A stretch of 64,000 nt of DNA from Paracoccaceae bacterium (GTDB taxonomy: Bacteria; Pseudomonadota; Alphaproteobacteria; Rhodobacterales; Rhodobacteraceae), in contig PAQV01000066.1 of assembly GCA_002709405.1 (NCBI GenBank), positions 1-64,000 on the forward strand, in the 5' to 3' direction. The translations under genes and the position numbers were made by a program. Positions 45,019 to 54,040 of this stretch are shown here, in pieces. The notes below the pieces were generated by a model. It worked only from the letters and a program-made list of their open reading frames with translations, made no database searches and was not told the origin of the DNA. Every line of letters starts with the position of its first letter. Position 1 is the first letter of the stretch.

Positions 45019-45885
45019 ATGCGATACCATTCCCCGTCCACCTTCGAGGACGCCGCACGCATCGCCGCGGCCGCCCAAGGTGTGACCCGCTTTCTTGCCG
45101 GGGGCACCGATGTGCTGGTCCAGTTGCGGTCCGGGCACGTGCTGCCCGACGACCTGATCGACCTCAAGAAAATCCCCGGCACCTACGATATCGCGCAGAC
45201 CGAAGACGGCGGCTGGCGCATCGGCATCGCCGTGCCGGGGGCTGCACTTGGCGCGCATGCAGGCCTCTGCAAGGACTGGCCGGGCGTTGTCGAGGGCATG
45301 GAACTGGTAGGCTCGACCCAGGTGCAGGGCCGGGCCACGCTGGCTGGCAACCTGTGCAACGGCTCTCCGGCGGCCGACAGCGTGCCGGGGCTGGTTGCGG
45401 CGGGCGCCACGGTCGAAATCACTGGCCCCGAGGGCACGCGCAGCCTGCCTGTGGCCGAGGTGCCCGTAGGTCCGGGCAAGACGGCCCTGACGGCGGGCGA
45501 GGTCATTTCCGCCATCGTCCTGCCGCCGCGCGGGGACAAGGCCGGTGACGCCTACCTGCGCTTCATTCCGCGCACCGAAATGGACATTGCCGTGGTCGGC
45601 GCGGCGGTCAGCCTGCGCCTGGACGGCGACACCATCGCAGAGGCCCGCGTGGCCCTGGGCGCGGTGGCCCCCACCGTCCTGCTGGTGGCCGAGGCGGCCG
45701 AGGCCATCGTCGGCACCACCCTGGACGACAGCGCCATGGATGCGCTGGCAGCCGCGGCAAGTGCCGCATGCAACCCCATCGACGACAAGCGCGGCACGGC
45801 AGCCTTCCGCATCGAGGTGGCCGGGGTCATGGCCAAGCGGGCCGCCCGCATCGCCTACGACCGCGCGAAAGGAGCATCCGCATGA
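45019..45885 (+). CDS. Molybdenum hydroxylase FAD subunit (CoxM-like)
   Basis: 288 residues. FAD-binding stretches FLAGGTDVLVQLRSG (about 28-42) and LAGNLCNGSPAADS (about 111-124), CODH-type C-terminal domain. It passes electrons from the 2Fe-2S subunit to a quinone or NAD acceptor. AAAGGAG before the ATG. Order FAD, FeS, Mo matches CoxMSL operons; ATGA overlap with the next gene. Confidence 0.92.
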   Translation: MRYHSPSTFEDAARIAAAAQGVTRFLAGGTDVLVQLRSGHVLPDDLIDLKKIPGTYDIAQTEDGGWRIGIAVPGAALGAHAGLCKDWPGVVEGMELVGSTQVQGRATLAGNLCNGSPAADSVPGLVAAGATVEITGPEGTRSLPVAEVPVGPGKTALTAGEVISAIVLPPRGDKAGDAYLRFIPRTEMDIAVVGAAVSLRLDGDTIAEARVALGAVAPTVLLVAEAAEAIVGTTLDDSAMDALAAAASAACNPIDDKRGTAAFRIEVAGVMAKRAARIAYDRAKGASA

Positions 45886-46364
45886 GCAAGATCCACGTCA
45901 CGACGACGGTAAACGGCGACGAGGTCGAATTCCTGGCCGACCCGCGTGAAACCCTGCTGGATTGCCTGCGCGACAAGCTGGGCATGACCGGGTCCAAGGA
46001 AGGCTGCGGCACCGGCGATTGCGGGGCCTGCTCGGTCACGCTGGACGGTACGCTGGTCTGTTCCTGCCTGGTGCTGGGGGTCGAGGCCGACGGCAAGCAG
46101 GTGGGCACCATCGAGGGCGTGGCCGAAGGCGGCGTCCTGCACCCCCTGCAGAAGAAGTTCATCGAACATGCCGCCCTGCAATGCGGCTTTTGCACGCCGG
46201 GGATCCTGGTCGCGGCCAAGGCGCTGCTGGAGCAGAACCCGAACCCGACCGAAACCGAGGTGCGCTATTGGCTGGCGGGCAACCTGTGCCGCTGCACCGG
46301 ATATGACAAGATCGTCCGTGCCGTGATGGATGCGGCGGCGGACCTGCGCGGGGAGGCTGCGTAA
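45882..46364 (+). CDS. Molybdenum hydroxylase 2Fe-2S subunit (CoxS-like)
   Basis: 160 residues. Plant-type 2Fe-2S cluster cysteines in [10 protein letters not shown] (Cys42, 47, 50) and LVCSC; second cluster in CGFCTPG and LCRCTGY. Normal length. It shuttles electrons between molybdopterin and FAD. TAATG junction with the large subunit. Confidence 0.94.
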   Translation: MSKIHVTTTVNGDEVEFLADPRETLLDCLRDKLGMTGSKEGCGTGDCGACSVTLDGTLVCSCLVLGVEADGKQVGTIEGVAEGGVLHPLQKKFIEHAALQCGFCTPGILVAAKALLEQNPNPTETEVRYWLAGNLCRCTGYDKIVRAVMDAAADLRGEAA

Positions 46365-48598
46365 TGCCGAAGGATGAGCTGAAGGAACTTCACCTGGTCG
46401 GAACCCGGCCGGACCGGCCCGACGGGCTTGACAAGGTCACCGGTCGGGCGCGCTATGGCGCGGATATCTCGGCGCCGGGGATGCTGTGGGCCGCGGTGGT
46501 CCGCTCGCCCCATGCCCATGCCAGGATCCTCAAGATCGACAGCACCAAGGCCGAGGCCCTCGACGGGGTCAAGGCTGTGGTCACGCGGGCGGATTTCCCC
46601 ACCGGTCTGACCGGCGAGGACTGGAACCTGCAGGAAAACACCATGGCCGGCGAGGTGGCCTTGTATGACGGCCATGCGGTGGCCGCTGTCGCCGCGACAT
46701 CGGCCCTGATCGCGCAAGAGGCCGCCCGCCTGATCGAGGTGGACTACGAGGTCCTGCCCCATGTCACCGACGTGGATGACGCGATCAAGCCCGACGCGCC
46801 GGCGATCCGCCCGGGCGCGGCCGATGCGTCGGTCCCCGAGGGCATGCCGCCCAACGTGGTGCGCTACATCGAGTTCGGTCACGGCGACGTGGCGGCGGGC
46901 TTCGACGATGCCGACCTGGTCATGGAGAAAAGCTACAAGACCGAGGCCACGCACCAGGGCTATATCGAACCCCATGCCTGCCTGGGCCAGCTGGGCGAAG
47001 ACGGCCGGGGCGAAATGTGGGTCTGTACCCAGGGTCACTGGTTCATCCGGCGCATGTGCACGGCCGTTCTGGGCATCGAGGCCGCGCAACTGCGCGTGAC
47101 CCCGTCCGAGATCGGCGGCGGCTTCGGCGGCAAGACCACGATCTTCATGGAACCTCTGTCGCTGGCGCTTAGCCGCAAGGCGGGCGGGCGTCCGGTCAAG
47201 CTGGTCATGAGCCGCTCCGAAGTGCTGCGGGCGACCGGTCCGACCGCCTCGGCGTCGATGGACGTCAAGATCGGCATGAAGAAGGATGGCTCGATCACCG
47301 CGGGCCGGGCCGAGTTCCGCATGCAGGGCGGGGCCTTCCCCGACGCGCCGGTGGACATGGCGCTGTATTGCGCCTTCGCGGGCTACAAGATGCCGGCGGT
47401 GGAACACATCGGTTACGACGTGCTGGCCAACCGGCCCAAATGCGCGGCCTACCGGGCTCCGGGCTCGCCCATGGGAGCCTTCGCGGTGGAAAGTCTGGTG
47501 GACGAGATGTCCCGAGATCTGGGTCTTGACCCGATCGATGTGCGCCTGAAGAACGCCGTTGTCGAAGGCGACCGGGCGTCTTACGGGCCCAAGTTCGGCT
47601 CGATCGGGCTGGTCGAATGCCTGGAGGCCGCCAAGGCCCATCCCAACCTGCAAGCACCGCTGGGCCCCAACCAGGGCCGGGGCGTGGCCTGCGGATACTG
47701 GTTTAACCACGGCGGCGAAACCTCTGTTTCCATGGCGATTTCCGAAGACGGCACCGCCCAGGTGTCGATCGGCACGCCGGACATCGGCGGGCTGCGCGCG
47801 TCCATCGCGCTGATGACGGCGGAAACGCTGGGCATTCCCTACGAGGACGTGCGCGTGAACGTCGTGGAAACCGGCGCGCTTGGGGTGAACGAACCGACCC
47901 ACGGCAGCCGGGCGACCTTTGCCAGCGGCCTGGGCGCGGTCGAGGCGGCCCGGCAGGCCATCGGCGAGATGTGCAAGCGGGCGGCCAACGAATGGGGCAT
48001 CGATGCCGAGGCCGTGGAATGGGTCGACGGCGCGGCGCAGCCGGCCGGGCCGAACGCGGGCAAGTTCCCTCCGATGACCATCGCCGAGATCGCGGGCAAG
48101 ATGGGATCGACTGGCGGGCCGATCTCGGGCCACCATGAATCGGTGCCCGAGGGCGTGGGCGCCAGCTTTGGCACCCATGTCGTCGATGTCGAGGTCGACC
48201 CGGAGACGGGCCGCACCACGATCCTGCGCTACCTGGTTGTCCAGGACGCGGGCCGCGCGATCCACCCGTCCTATGTCGAGGGCCAGTACCAGGGCGGGGC
48301 CGCCCAGGGCATCGGCTGGGCGCTGAACGAGGAATACGTCTATGGCGAGGACGGGCGGTTGCAGAACCCGATCTTCCTCGACTACCGCGTGCCCGTGGCG
48401 TCCGACCTGCCGATGATCGACACGGTGATCGTCGAAGTGCCGAACCCGGGCCACCCCTACGGTGTGCGCGGGGTGGGCGAGACGGGGATCACCCCGCCGC
48501 TGCCGGCCATCGCCAACGCCATCCACGCGGCCACCGGCGCGCGGATGCGGCACCTGCCGATGACCCCGGCCAAGGTGCTGGCGGCGCTGAAGGCGTAA
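46364..48598 (+). CDS. Molybdenum hydroxylase catalytic (Mo) subunit
   Basis: 744 residues. Molybdopterin-binding signatures GGGFGGKTT (about 250), AYRAPGSPMGAFAVES (about 363-378) and GVGETGITPPLPAIANAI (about 705-722, the catalytic Glu). It lacks the Ser-Cys-Phe-Arg loop of true CO dehydrogenases, so it hydroxylates an N-heterocycle, aldehyde or CoA ester instead. With its Fe-S and FAD partners it could act on a purine- or pyridine-like ring; no other gene here fixes the substrate. Confidence 0.92.
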   Translation: MPKDELKELHLVGTRPDRPDGLDKVTGRARYGADISAPGMLWAAVVRSPHAHARILKIDSTKAEALDGVKAVVTRADFPTGLTGEDWNLQENTMAGEVALYDGHAVAAVAATSALIAQEAARLIEVDYEVLPHVTDVDDAIKPDAPAIRPGAADASVPEGMPPNVVRYIEFGHGDVAAGFDDADLVMEKSYKTEATHQGYIEPHACLGQLGEDGRGEMWVCTQGHWFIRRMCTAVLGIEAAQLRVTPSEIGGGFGGKTTIFMEPLSLALSRKAGGRPVKLVMSRSEVLRATGPTASASMDVKIGMKKDGSITAGRAEFRMQGGAFPDAPVDMALYCAFAGYKMPAVEHIGYDVLANRPKCAAYRAPGSPMGAFAVESLVDEMSRDLGLDPIDVRLKNAVVEGDRASYGPKFGSIGLVECLEAAKAHPNLQAPLGPNQGRGVACGYWFNHGGETSVSMAISEDGTAQVSIGTPDIGGLRASIALMTAETLGIPYEDVRVNVVETGALGVNEPTHGSRATFASGLGAVEAARQAIGEMCKRAANEWGIDAEAVEWVDGAAQPAGPNAGKFPPMTIAEIAGKMGSTGGPISGHHESVPEGVGASFGTHVVDVEVDPETGRTTILRYLVVQDAGRAIHPSYVEGQYQGGAAQGIGWALNEEYVYGEDGRLQNPIFLDYRVPVASDLPMIDTVIVEVPNPGHPYGVRGVGETGITPPLPAIANAIHAATGARMRHLPMTPAKVLAALKA

Positions 48599-48601
48599 GC
48601 G

Positions 48602-48844
48602 ATGGTGGCCGTCAATCTCTGGTCGAGCCTGACGCGGTTCACCGACGGCGCCCGCGTGGTCGAGATCGAGGCCACCACGGTGGCCGAAGTCCTCAACGGG
48701 CTGGTCACGGCCTATCCCGGCCTCGCCCCGATCATCGAGGGCGGGGTGTCGGTGGTGATCGACGGGGATGTCGCCTCGGGGCGGCATACGCCGGTCGCCC
48801 CCGAAAACGAGGTCTTCCTGATGCAGCGGCTGAAGGGCGGCTAG
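48602..48844 (+). CDS. MoaD/ThiS-like beta-grasp sulfur carrier
   Basis: 80 residues, ending in KGG, the di-glycine tail that is adenylated and thiocarboxylated in MoaD/ThiS proteins. Beta-grasp pattern VNLWSSLTRF, then NEVFLMQRLKGG. Three bases after the Mo subunit stop, so it is part of the operon. It may supply sulfur for the dithiolene or the terminal sulfido ligand of this enzyme. No moaE, thiF or sulfurtransferase gene is nearby. Confidence 0.8.
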   Translation: MVAVNLWSSLTRFTDGARVVEIEATTVAEVLNGLVTAYPGLAPIIEGGVSVVIDGDVASGRHTPVAPENEVFLMQRLKGG

Positions 48845-48880
48845 CCCGGGCCTAGGCAGGCGGGACGTCAGACCCCACAC

Positions 48881-48915
48881 CGGGCCGGCCGCATCGCGGA
48901 TCCGGCCCGTTTTTT
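48881..48915 (+). terminator. Rho-independent terminator of the molybdenum hydroxylase operon
   Basis: CGGGCCGG (48881-48888) pairs with CCGGCCCG (48902-48909), followed by TTTTTT. The loop (13 bases) contains a smaller CGC-GCG pairing. Confidence 0.85.
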
Positions 48916-49117
48916 CGCCATTGCCCCGGCGGCCTGGCCGGTTCGGGGGGCGGTTGGGCCCGGGGACGGGGCCGACGGCCGTTTTGCGTGTTGACACCGG
49001 CCCGCTCGTGGCAAATGCCGGACCCAACCGCCGCCTCGCGGCCCTCGGCCTAGCGCCAGTACGGGGCCAGTATGGGGCCGCCTGCACACCACCCGTCCGT
49101 ATCGGAGCCAATCGCCC

Positions 49118-50386
49118 ATGGCGCTATCGCTGAGCCCGGCGTTTCTTTCGCCGTCCCCCCGCATGGAACCGTCACGGTCGCGCACGCGGGATTTCTTCAT
49201 GGGCCGGGCCTTTTGTGCCCTGGCGATCTTTGCGGCCCTGATGGCCAGCACGACGCCCAGCCCGCTGTACCCGGTCTACATCGCCGAATGGGGCCTGCCG
49301 CAAAGCGCCGGGACAACGATCTTCGCCGTTTATGCCATCGGCACGCTCTTGTCGTTGTTCCTGGCCGGCTGGCTGGACCGGCTGGCGTCGGACCGGCGGC
49401 AGATCCTGTTGCCCGCGCTGGTCTTCACCATGCTGGGCGCGCTGATGTTCGCCGCCGCGGACGAGGTCTGGATGCTGCTGGTCGGCCGCTTCCTGTCCGG
49501 GGCGAGCACCGGTCTGATCACCTCGACCGCGTCCACCGCGATATTCGAGCTCGACAGCGAAGAGAAGCGCGGCCGGGCGGCGACAGTGTCGACGGTGGCG
49601 TTCACCGGGGGCGCGGCCTCGGGGCCGTGCCTGTCCTCGGCGGCCCTGGCGGCGGGTGTTGCTCCGCTGGTCACGCCGTTCCTGTGCATCGCGGCGCTGG
49701 CCCTGGTGGCCTTTGTCGGGCTGAGCCTGGCGCCCTGGCCCAAGGGGCGTAATCCGGCGGCATCCTCGGCCCGCAAGCCAAGCGAGATCCGGCCCGACCT
49801 GTCCGACGGGGACCGGGCGCGCTACCTGGCGCTGGCCTGCCTGTCGGTGGCCGTGGCCTGGATGCTGGGTTCGATGCTGATGGCGGCGTCGGTCAGCCTG
49901 GCCACGGAATTGTTCCACCTGCAGGTCTATGCCCTGGCCGGGTTGTTGCCCGCGCTCTTTCAGCTGGCCGGCGGGATCGGCCAGGTGCTGGCCGGACGAA
50001 TCCAGCCGTTGCGGGCGATCCTTCTGGGCTGTGGTCTTCTGGCGGTGTTACAGCTCGGCACGCTCGCCGGAGCCTGGGCGGGGATCACGGCCGTCTTCAT
50101 CCTGGCCATGCCGCTGTGCGGGCTGGCCTACGGGGCGGCCTTTGTCGGTGGGGCCTCGCTGGTCAACCGGACGGCGGCGCAGGGGACGCTCGCGCGCAAG
50201 ATCGCGCGGTTCTACGTGGTGGGCTACCTGTCCAATTCCATTCCGACCTTCGCATTCGGCCTGATGATCGACAGCCACGGGCTGGCCACGGCCTTCACGG
50301 TCTTTTCGCTGGTCTTCGTCCTGCTGGCCCTGACCGGAACCGTCATAGCGGCTTCGTGGATCCGCAAGGGCGGCGCAGGGGCCTGA
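49118..50386 (+). CDS. Major facilitator superfamily transporter
   Basis: 422 residues, about 12 helices in two halves with a hydrophilic loop near 210-235 (KGRNPAASSARKPSEIRPD). STTPSPLYPVYIAEWGL (about 42-58) and GWLDRLASDRR in the first intracellular loop are MFS features. Two ATG choices (49118, 49163); 49118 has GGAG ten bases upstream. Drug/metabolite exporter type is likelier than a sugar symporter, but substrate unknown. 273 bases upstream hold only the preceding terminator. Confidence 0.88.
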   Translation: MALSLSPAFLSPSPRMEPSRSRTRDFFMGRAFCALAIFAALMASTTPSPLYPVYIAEWGLPQSAGTTIFAVYAIGTLLSLFLAGWLDRLASDRRQILLPALVFTMLGALMFAAADEVWMLLVGRFLSGASTGLITSTASTAIFELDSEEKRGRAATVSTVAFTGGAASGPCLSSAALAAGVAPLVTPFLCIAALALVAFVGLSLAPWPKGRNPAASSARKPSEIRPDLSDGDRARYLALACLSVAVAWMLGSMLMAASVSLATELFHLQVYALAGLLPALFQLAGGIGQVLAGRIQPLRAILLGCGLLAVLQLGTLAGAWAGITAVFILAMPLCGLAYGAAFVGGASLVNRTAAQGTLARKIARFYVVGYLSNSIPTFAFGLMIDSHGLATAFTVFSLVFVLLALTGTVIAASWIRKGGAGA

Positions 50387-50489
50387 ACCTGGCCGGGCTG
50401 GGTCTGCCCGGGGGTCTGGGGCGTCTCAGGGTCCCCGGCCGCATGGGGATGGCAGCAGGGTGCGGCCGGGGAGAAACGCCGGGCGGGGA

Positions 50490-51320
50490 TCAGGCCCGGC
50501 GGATGATGATCTCGGCGTATTCGGCCGGCACGATCATCTGAACGGGGTCACGGGACTGGGCCACTGCCACGGCGATCAGGTCCTCTTGCAACGCAGTGGT
50601 GGCAGCGGCACCGGCCGCGCCCACGGCTTCGAAGGCCTTGGCCATGGGCCCGTAGATGCGGCTCCAATCCTCGACCCAGGCAGCAGGAGACCGGTAGCGG
50701 AACACGAAGGTCCGGCGGCGGAAGGTCACCTCGGCGGCCGAGGCGCCGAACAGCTCTTCGATGCGGTCCTCGGTGCCCCATTGCAGGGGCGAGCGCACGC
50801 CAGCGGGCGGCGGGACATGGCGGCCGATGGTGCGGAAGACCTCTCCGATGAAGCCCTCGGGCGTCCAGTTGACAAGGCCGATGCGGCCGCCGGGGCGGCA
50901 GACACGGGCCAGTTCCCCCGCAGCGGCGGACTGGTCGGCGGTGAACATGACGCCGAAGGTGGACATCACGGCGTCGAAGGCGCCCGTGTCGAAGGGCAGA
51001 TCCTCGGCATCGGCTTCGCGGAAGGCGACGGCCAGGCGTTCGGCCTCGGCCCGGGCCTTGCCGGCCTGAAGCCAGGCGGGGACATAATCGGTCGACACAA
51101 CGTCGCAGCCGCGCCGGGCAGCAGCCAGGGTGGCGTTTCCGTTGCCGGCAGCCACGTCGAGCACGCGGGCATCGGGGCGCAGGTCCAGCGCCTCGGCCAG
51201 GCGTTCGCCGACGATCTGCAGGGACGTGCCGATGGCGGGGTAATCGCCGGTGGCCCAGGTGATCTGCTGCTTTGACTTGACTGCGGCCAGGTCGGGCGAG
51301 GGGGTCTGTGCAATGTTCAT
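50490..51320 (-). CDS. Class I SAM-dependent methyltransferase
   Basis: 276 residues. SAM motif VLDVAAGNGNATL (about 49-61), acidic STDYVPAWL (about 72-80), EADAEDLPFD and FGVMF further on. UbiE/UbiG-type small-molecule methyltransferase. GGAGA upstream of ATG 51320. Divergent from the CadC-like regulator across 231 bases with repeats, so probably its target. Substrate unknown. Confidence 0.88.
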   Translation of the reverse strand: MNIAQTPSPDLAAVKSKQQITWATGDYPAIGTSLQIVGERLAEALDLRPDARVLDVAAGNGNATLAAARRGCDVVSTDYVPAWLQAGKARAEAERLAVAFREADAEDLPFDTGAFDAVMSTFGVMFTADQSAAAGELARVCRPGGRIGLVNWTPEGFIGEVFRTIGRHVPPPAGVRSPLQWGTEDRIEELFGASAAEVTFRRRTFVFRYRSPAAWVEDWSRIYGPMAKAFEAVGAAGAAATTALQEDLIAVAVAQSRDPVQMIVPAEYAEIIIRRA

Positions 51321-51385
51321 GTCGGTCTCCAATGTGTTTTCGTGTTTCAGTGACAGGGGTGTGCCTGAAGCGGGGCGGCAGCGCT

Positions 51386-51427
51386 TGCAGACGCCCTGCA
51401 GATCGCATGGAGACTTGTGCAGATCGC
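51386..51427. promoter_or_regulatory. Direct-repeat array in the methyltransferase/regulator spacer
   Basis: TGCAGATCGC at 51397-51406 and 51418-51427 (21 bp apart, two turns) with a variant TGCAGACGC at 51386-51394 (11 bp before). Phased direct repeats suit an OmpR/CadC-type winged helix, and the divergent regulator is of that type. Confidence 0.55.
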
Positions 51428-51447
51428 TTGAAAATTCAGAGCGACGC

Positions 51448-51468
51448 CCGTTTTCCGCCGGAAAACGG
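51448..51468. promoter_or_regulatory. 21-bp inverted repeat before the CadC-like gene
   Basis: CCGTTTTCCG - C - CGGAAAACGG, perfect 10-bp arms with a single central base, 83 bases before the regulator ATG. It could be a dimer operator; as RNA the one-base loop makes a hairpin unlikely without opening the inner pairs. Confidence 0.5.
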
Positions 51469-51551
51469 CCTCTGGCGGGTGGATCGAGATGCACGGCCGA
51501 TAGGAAATTGGCGGGTTTCGCGCTAAGCTAGGTTCCGACCGGGGGGATCGC

Positions 51552-53156
51552 ATGACCTACGTTTTTGACGATTTCGAGCTGGATCCGGACCGGGCCGAGT
51601 TGCGCCGGGCGGGAAAGGTCGTGCGGATCGAACCGCAAGTCTTCGATCTGCTGCGCCTGCTGGTTTCGGCCGGGGATCGGGTCGTGACCCGGGACGAAAT
51701 CTTCGAAGCGATCTGGGGCAATCGTGTTGTGTCGGATGCCGCATTGTCCAGCCGGATCCGCGATGCGCGCAAGGCGCTTGGCGATGACGGCAGCACGCAG
51801 AGGTTCATCCGTACCGTCCAGCGCCGGGGTCTGCGCTTTGTCGGGGCCGCAAGAGAGCTTCGCGCGCCGGCCGAACCGGCAGGGGTGCCCGAGGCGGTTT
51901 GCGGGACCGATACGGCCCCTGTTGACCGCGCCACGCCTTTCGACCGCCCGGCCGTGGCGGTGCTGCCGTTCGTCGACCTGTCCGACGGGGCGCCGCCACC
52001 GGACGGGGCGACGACTTCGGTCCTCGCCCTGGGCCTGACCGACGAATTGGTGGCCGCCCTGTCAGCCTGGCGCCACTTTCCGGTGATCGCGCGCCATTCG
52101 GTGCAACGCTTCGCGGGGGCGGGGTTGGATGCGGCCGCTTTGGGCCGGGCCCTGAACGCGCGCTACTTGGTCGAGGGGCGGTTCCGGACGGCCGGCACCC
52201 GGCTCAAGGTCCAGATCGGCCTGACCGATGCCGAGGCGGGTTGTCAGATCTGGAGCCACCGGATCCTCTGCGATCCGGGCGAGCTGATCGACTTGGAAGA
52301 GGACATCGCCGCCCAGATCGCCACCGTTATCGCGCCGGAACTGGAAGGGGCCGAAGCCCGCCGCGTCCTGCGCAAGGGCCCCCAGGACATGTCCGCCTGG
52401 GAGCTGGCGATACGTGCGGCCTGGCTGATCTCGCAGCGCGACAGCGAGGGGCTGATCGAGGCCGAAACCCTGGCCACCCAGGCCGCCGCCCGCAGTCCCG
52501 ACTGGTCGATGCCCCTGTGTCTTGTGGCCATGGCCCGGTTCCAGCAGGCGATGGCCGGGTTTTCGGCTGCCGACAGTGCGACCGCCTTTTCGTCAACTTT
52601 GGTGGCCGCCCGGGCGGCCCTCGACATCGACCGGGGCGCGTGGCTGGCCCATGCCCTCTCTGCGGTCGGAGAGCTTTGGACCAACCGCAACCACGACCTG
52701 GCCCTCTTGCACGTGGAAAAGGCGATTTCGCTCAATCCCAGCGCGGCGATGAATTACCACTTCGGGGGCTGCATCACCGGCTTTTCCGGTCATCCCGAGC
52801 GGGCCAGGGACTACCAGGAGCGTCTGTTCCGGGTCGATCCAGTCTACACCTACCGTGCCGTGATCGAGGCCGATCTGGGCCTGTGGCACATGCTGGATGC
52901 CCAATTCGACCGGGCCGACGACCGGTTGACCCGTGCAATGTCGTGGGATCCGACCTATGGCCGGGCGTTGCAACGCCGGATCGCCTTGTCTGGCCTGATG
53001 GGGGACCGCGATGCCGCCCGCGAGGCCGGGGCCCGGTTGACGGCCCTGGGCATGGTCTTTGACCCTCAGGCCATCGCCATGTCCTACCCGTTCAAGCGCG
53101 ACGATCACCGCGAGATGTTCCTGGATGGCCTGCGCCGGGCGGGTGTGAACCTGTAG
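51552..53156 (+). CDS. CadC-like transcriptional regulator: winged helix plus TolB-like and TPR domains
   Basis: 534 residues. N-terminal OmpR-type winged helix (about 1-98: YVFDDFELDPDRAELRR ... RFIRTVQRRGLRF), linker, a domain opening AVAVLPFVDLSDG (about 135) that in relatives resembles an adenylate-cyclase-associated or TolB-like module, then TPR-like helices to the end. Unlike CadC it shows no transmembrane helix, so it should be cytosolic. It faces a methyltransferase gene over a spacer with repeated TGCAGATCGC. Ligand or partner unknown. Confidence 0.85.
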   Translation: MTYVFDDFELDPDRAELRRAGKVVRIEPQVFDLLRLLVSAGDRVVTRDEIFEAIWGNRVVSDAALSSRIRDARKALGDDGSTQRFIRTVQRRGLRFVGAARELRAPAEPAGVPEAVCGTDTAPVDRATPFDRPAVAVLPFVDLSDGAPPPDGATTSVLALGLTDELVAALSAWRHFPVIARHSVQRFAGAGLDAAALGRALNARYLVEGRFRTAGTRLKVQIGLTDAEAGCQIWSHRILCDPGELIDLEEDIAAQIATVIAPELEGAEARRVLRKGPQDMSAWELAIRAAWLISQRDSEGLIEAETLATQAAARSPDWSMPLCLVAMARFQQAMAGFSAADSATAFSSTLVAARAALDIDRGAWLAHALSAVGELWTNRNHDLALLHVEKAISLNPSAAMNYHFGGCITGFSGHPERARDYQERLFRVDPVYTYRAVIEADLGLWHMLDAQFDRADDRLTRAMSWDPTYGRALQRRIALSGLMGDRDAAREAGARLTALGMVFDPQAIAMSYPFKRDDHREMFLDGLRRAGVNL

Positions 53157-53303
53157 GGCCGTGCGGCCCGGATTGAACTGCCTAAAATCTGTGCTCTTGA
53201 TGAAAGTTCGGCCGTTTGGCGTGGCTCAACACTTCCTTTACGGGTGCTGGCGTAGGACGTTGCCCCAAGGGAGGAACACACCTTTTCCAAAAGGAACGTT
53301 CCG

Positions 53304-53909
53304 TTGAAATATGTCCTACTGGTCCTGGCGGCGTGTCTGTCGCTGACCGCCCGCGCCGGGCAGGCAGAACCGCATACGATATTCCTGCTCGACCTGTCGC
53401 GCAGCATGGAATTCCCCGTTGCGGGGGCAAAACGCATCGACATCGCCAAGTCCGCGCTGGTCGAAACCCTGGCCACCAGCCGCTATCCCGGGTCAGAGCT
53501 GATCATGTGGAACACCGGCAAGCTGCAGGAAAGCTATGGCAACGGGTCGCAATTGTCCGCCCTGATCATGGCCGCGCCTGAAGGCGACAGCGGGTCCGAA
53601 CTGGGATCGGCGTTTCTGAGCATCAGCGATGCGGGCTATGCCTGTGCGCACGTGATCTTCGTCACCGATGAATATCCCGATGATGCGGGCAATTTCCAAC
53701 AGGCGATCGACCGGCTGCTGGCGCCTGTGGGCCAGAACGCCGTCACGGTCTACGTCGTGCGCCATCCCGAATCCTACTACTACGCCGATCGGTTTCGGGC
53801 GGTGTCCTCGGATGATCGGTATCGGGTGATCGACGGCAGCCGGACTGCTTCCTTGTCGGGGTATCTGGAAGACAACCCGGTCACGGCCTCATGCGGTTTC
53901 CTGTCCTGA
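53304..53909 (+). CDS. Secreted von Willebrand factor A-domain protein
   Basis: 201 residues. Signal peptide (LLVLAACLSLTARAGQA, cleavage about 22). The vWA fold follows directly: DLSRSM (MIDAS DxSxS, about 30-35), then a mid-domain GSELGSAFL and VIFVTDEYPDD. TTG start at 53304 chosen because AAGGAA precedes it and the signal peptide begins there; no ATG gives a full signal. It has no other domain and no moxR or BatA-like neighbour. Metal-dependent protein binding in the periplasm is the likely role. Three cysteines are present (one in the signal, others near 111 and 197). Confidence 0.78.
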   Translation: MKYVLLVLAACLSLTARAGQAEPHTIFLLDLSRSMEFPVAGAKRIDIAKSALVETLATSRYPGSELIMWNTGKLQESYGNGSQLSALIMAAPEGDSGSELGSAFLSISDAGYACAHVIFVTDEYPDDAGNFQQAIDRLLAPVGQNAVTVYVVRHPESYYYADRFRAVSSDDRYRVIDGSRTASLSGYLEDNPVTASCGFLS

Positions 53910-54001
53910 CAGTCGTGTGATGGCGGCAGGGCCCCTGGTGGCCCGGCTGCCATTTCTCCTGCGAAGGCTCGGTCCCTTGCGGCCTATGACGCATGGGACG
54001 A

Positions 54002-54030
54002 GGCCCCGGCAAATCGCACCTGCCGGGGCC
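54002..54030. terminator. Bidirectional hairpin between the vWA and J-protein genes
   Basis: Perfect 10-bp stem GGCCCCGGCA (54002-54011) with TGCCGGGGCC (54021-54030), 9-base loop, no T-run; lies between convergent stops. Confidence 0.6.
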
Positions 54031-54040
54031 GTTCAGCCGT

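Noticed and set aside
46265-49111. 948-codon open frame on the - strand opposite the molybdenum hydroxylase
   Set aside because: Antisense shadow of the Mo subunit; composition dominated by Gly, Arg, His and Asp with no motif.
53292-53301. Palindrome GGAACGTTCC before the vWA gene as an operator
   Set aside because: Ten bases overlapping the RBS region with no second copy; likely chance.
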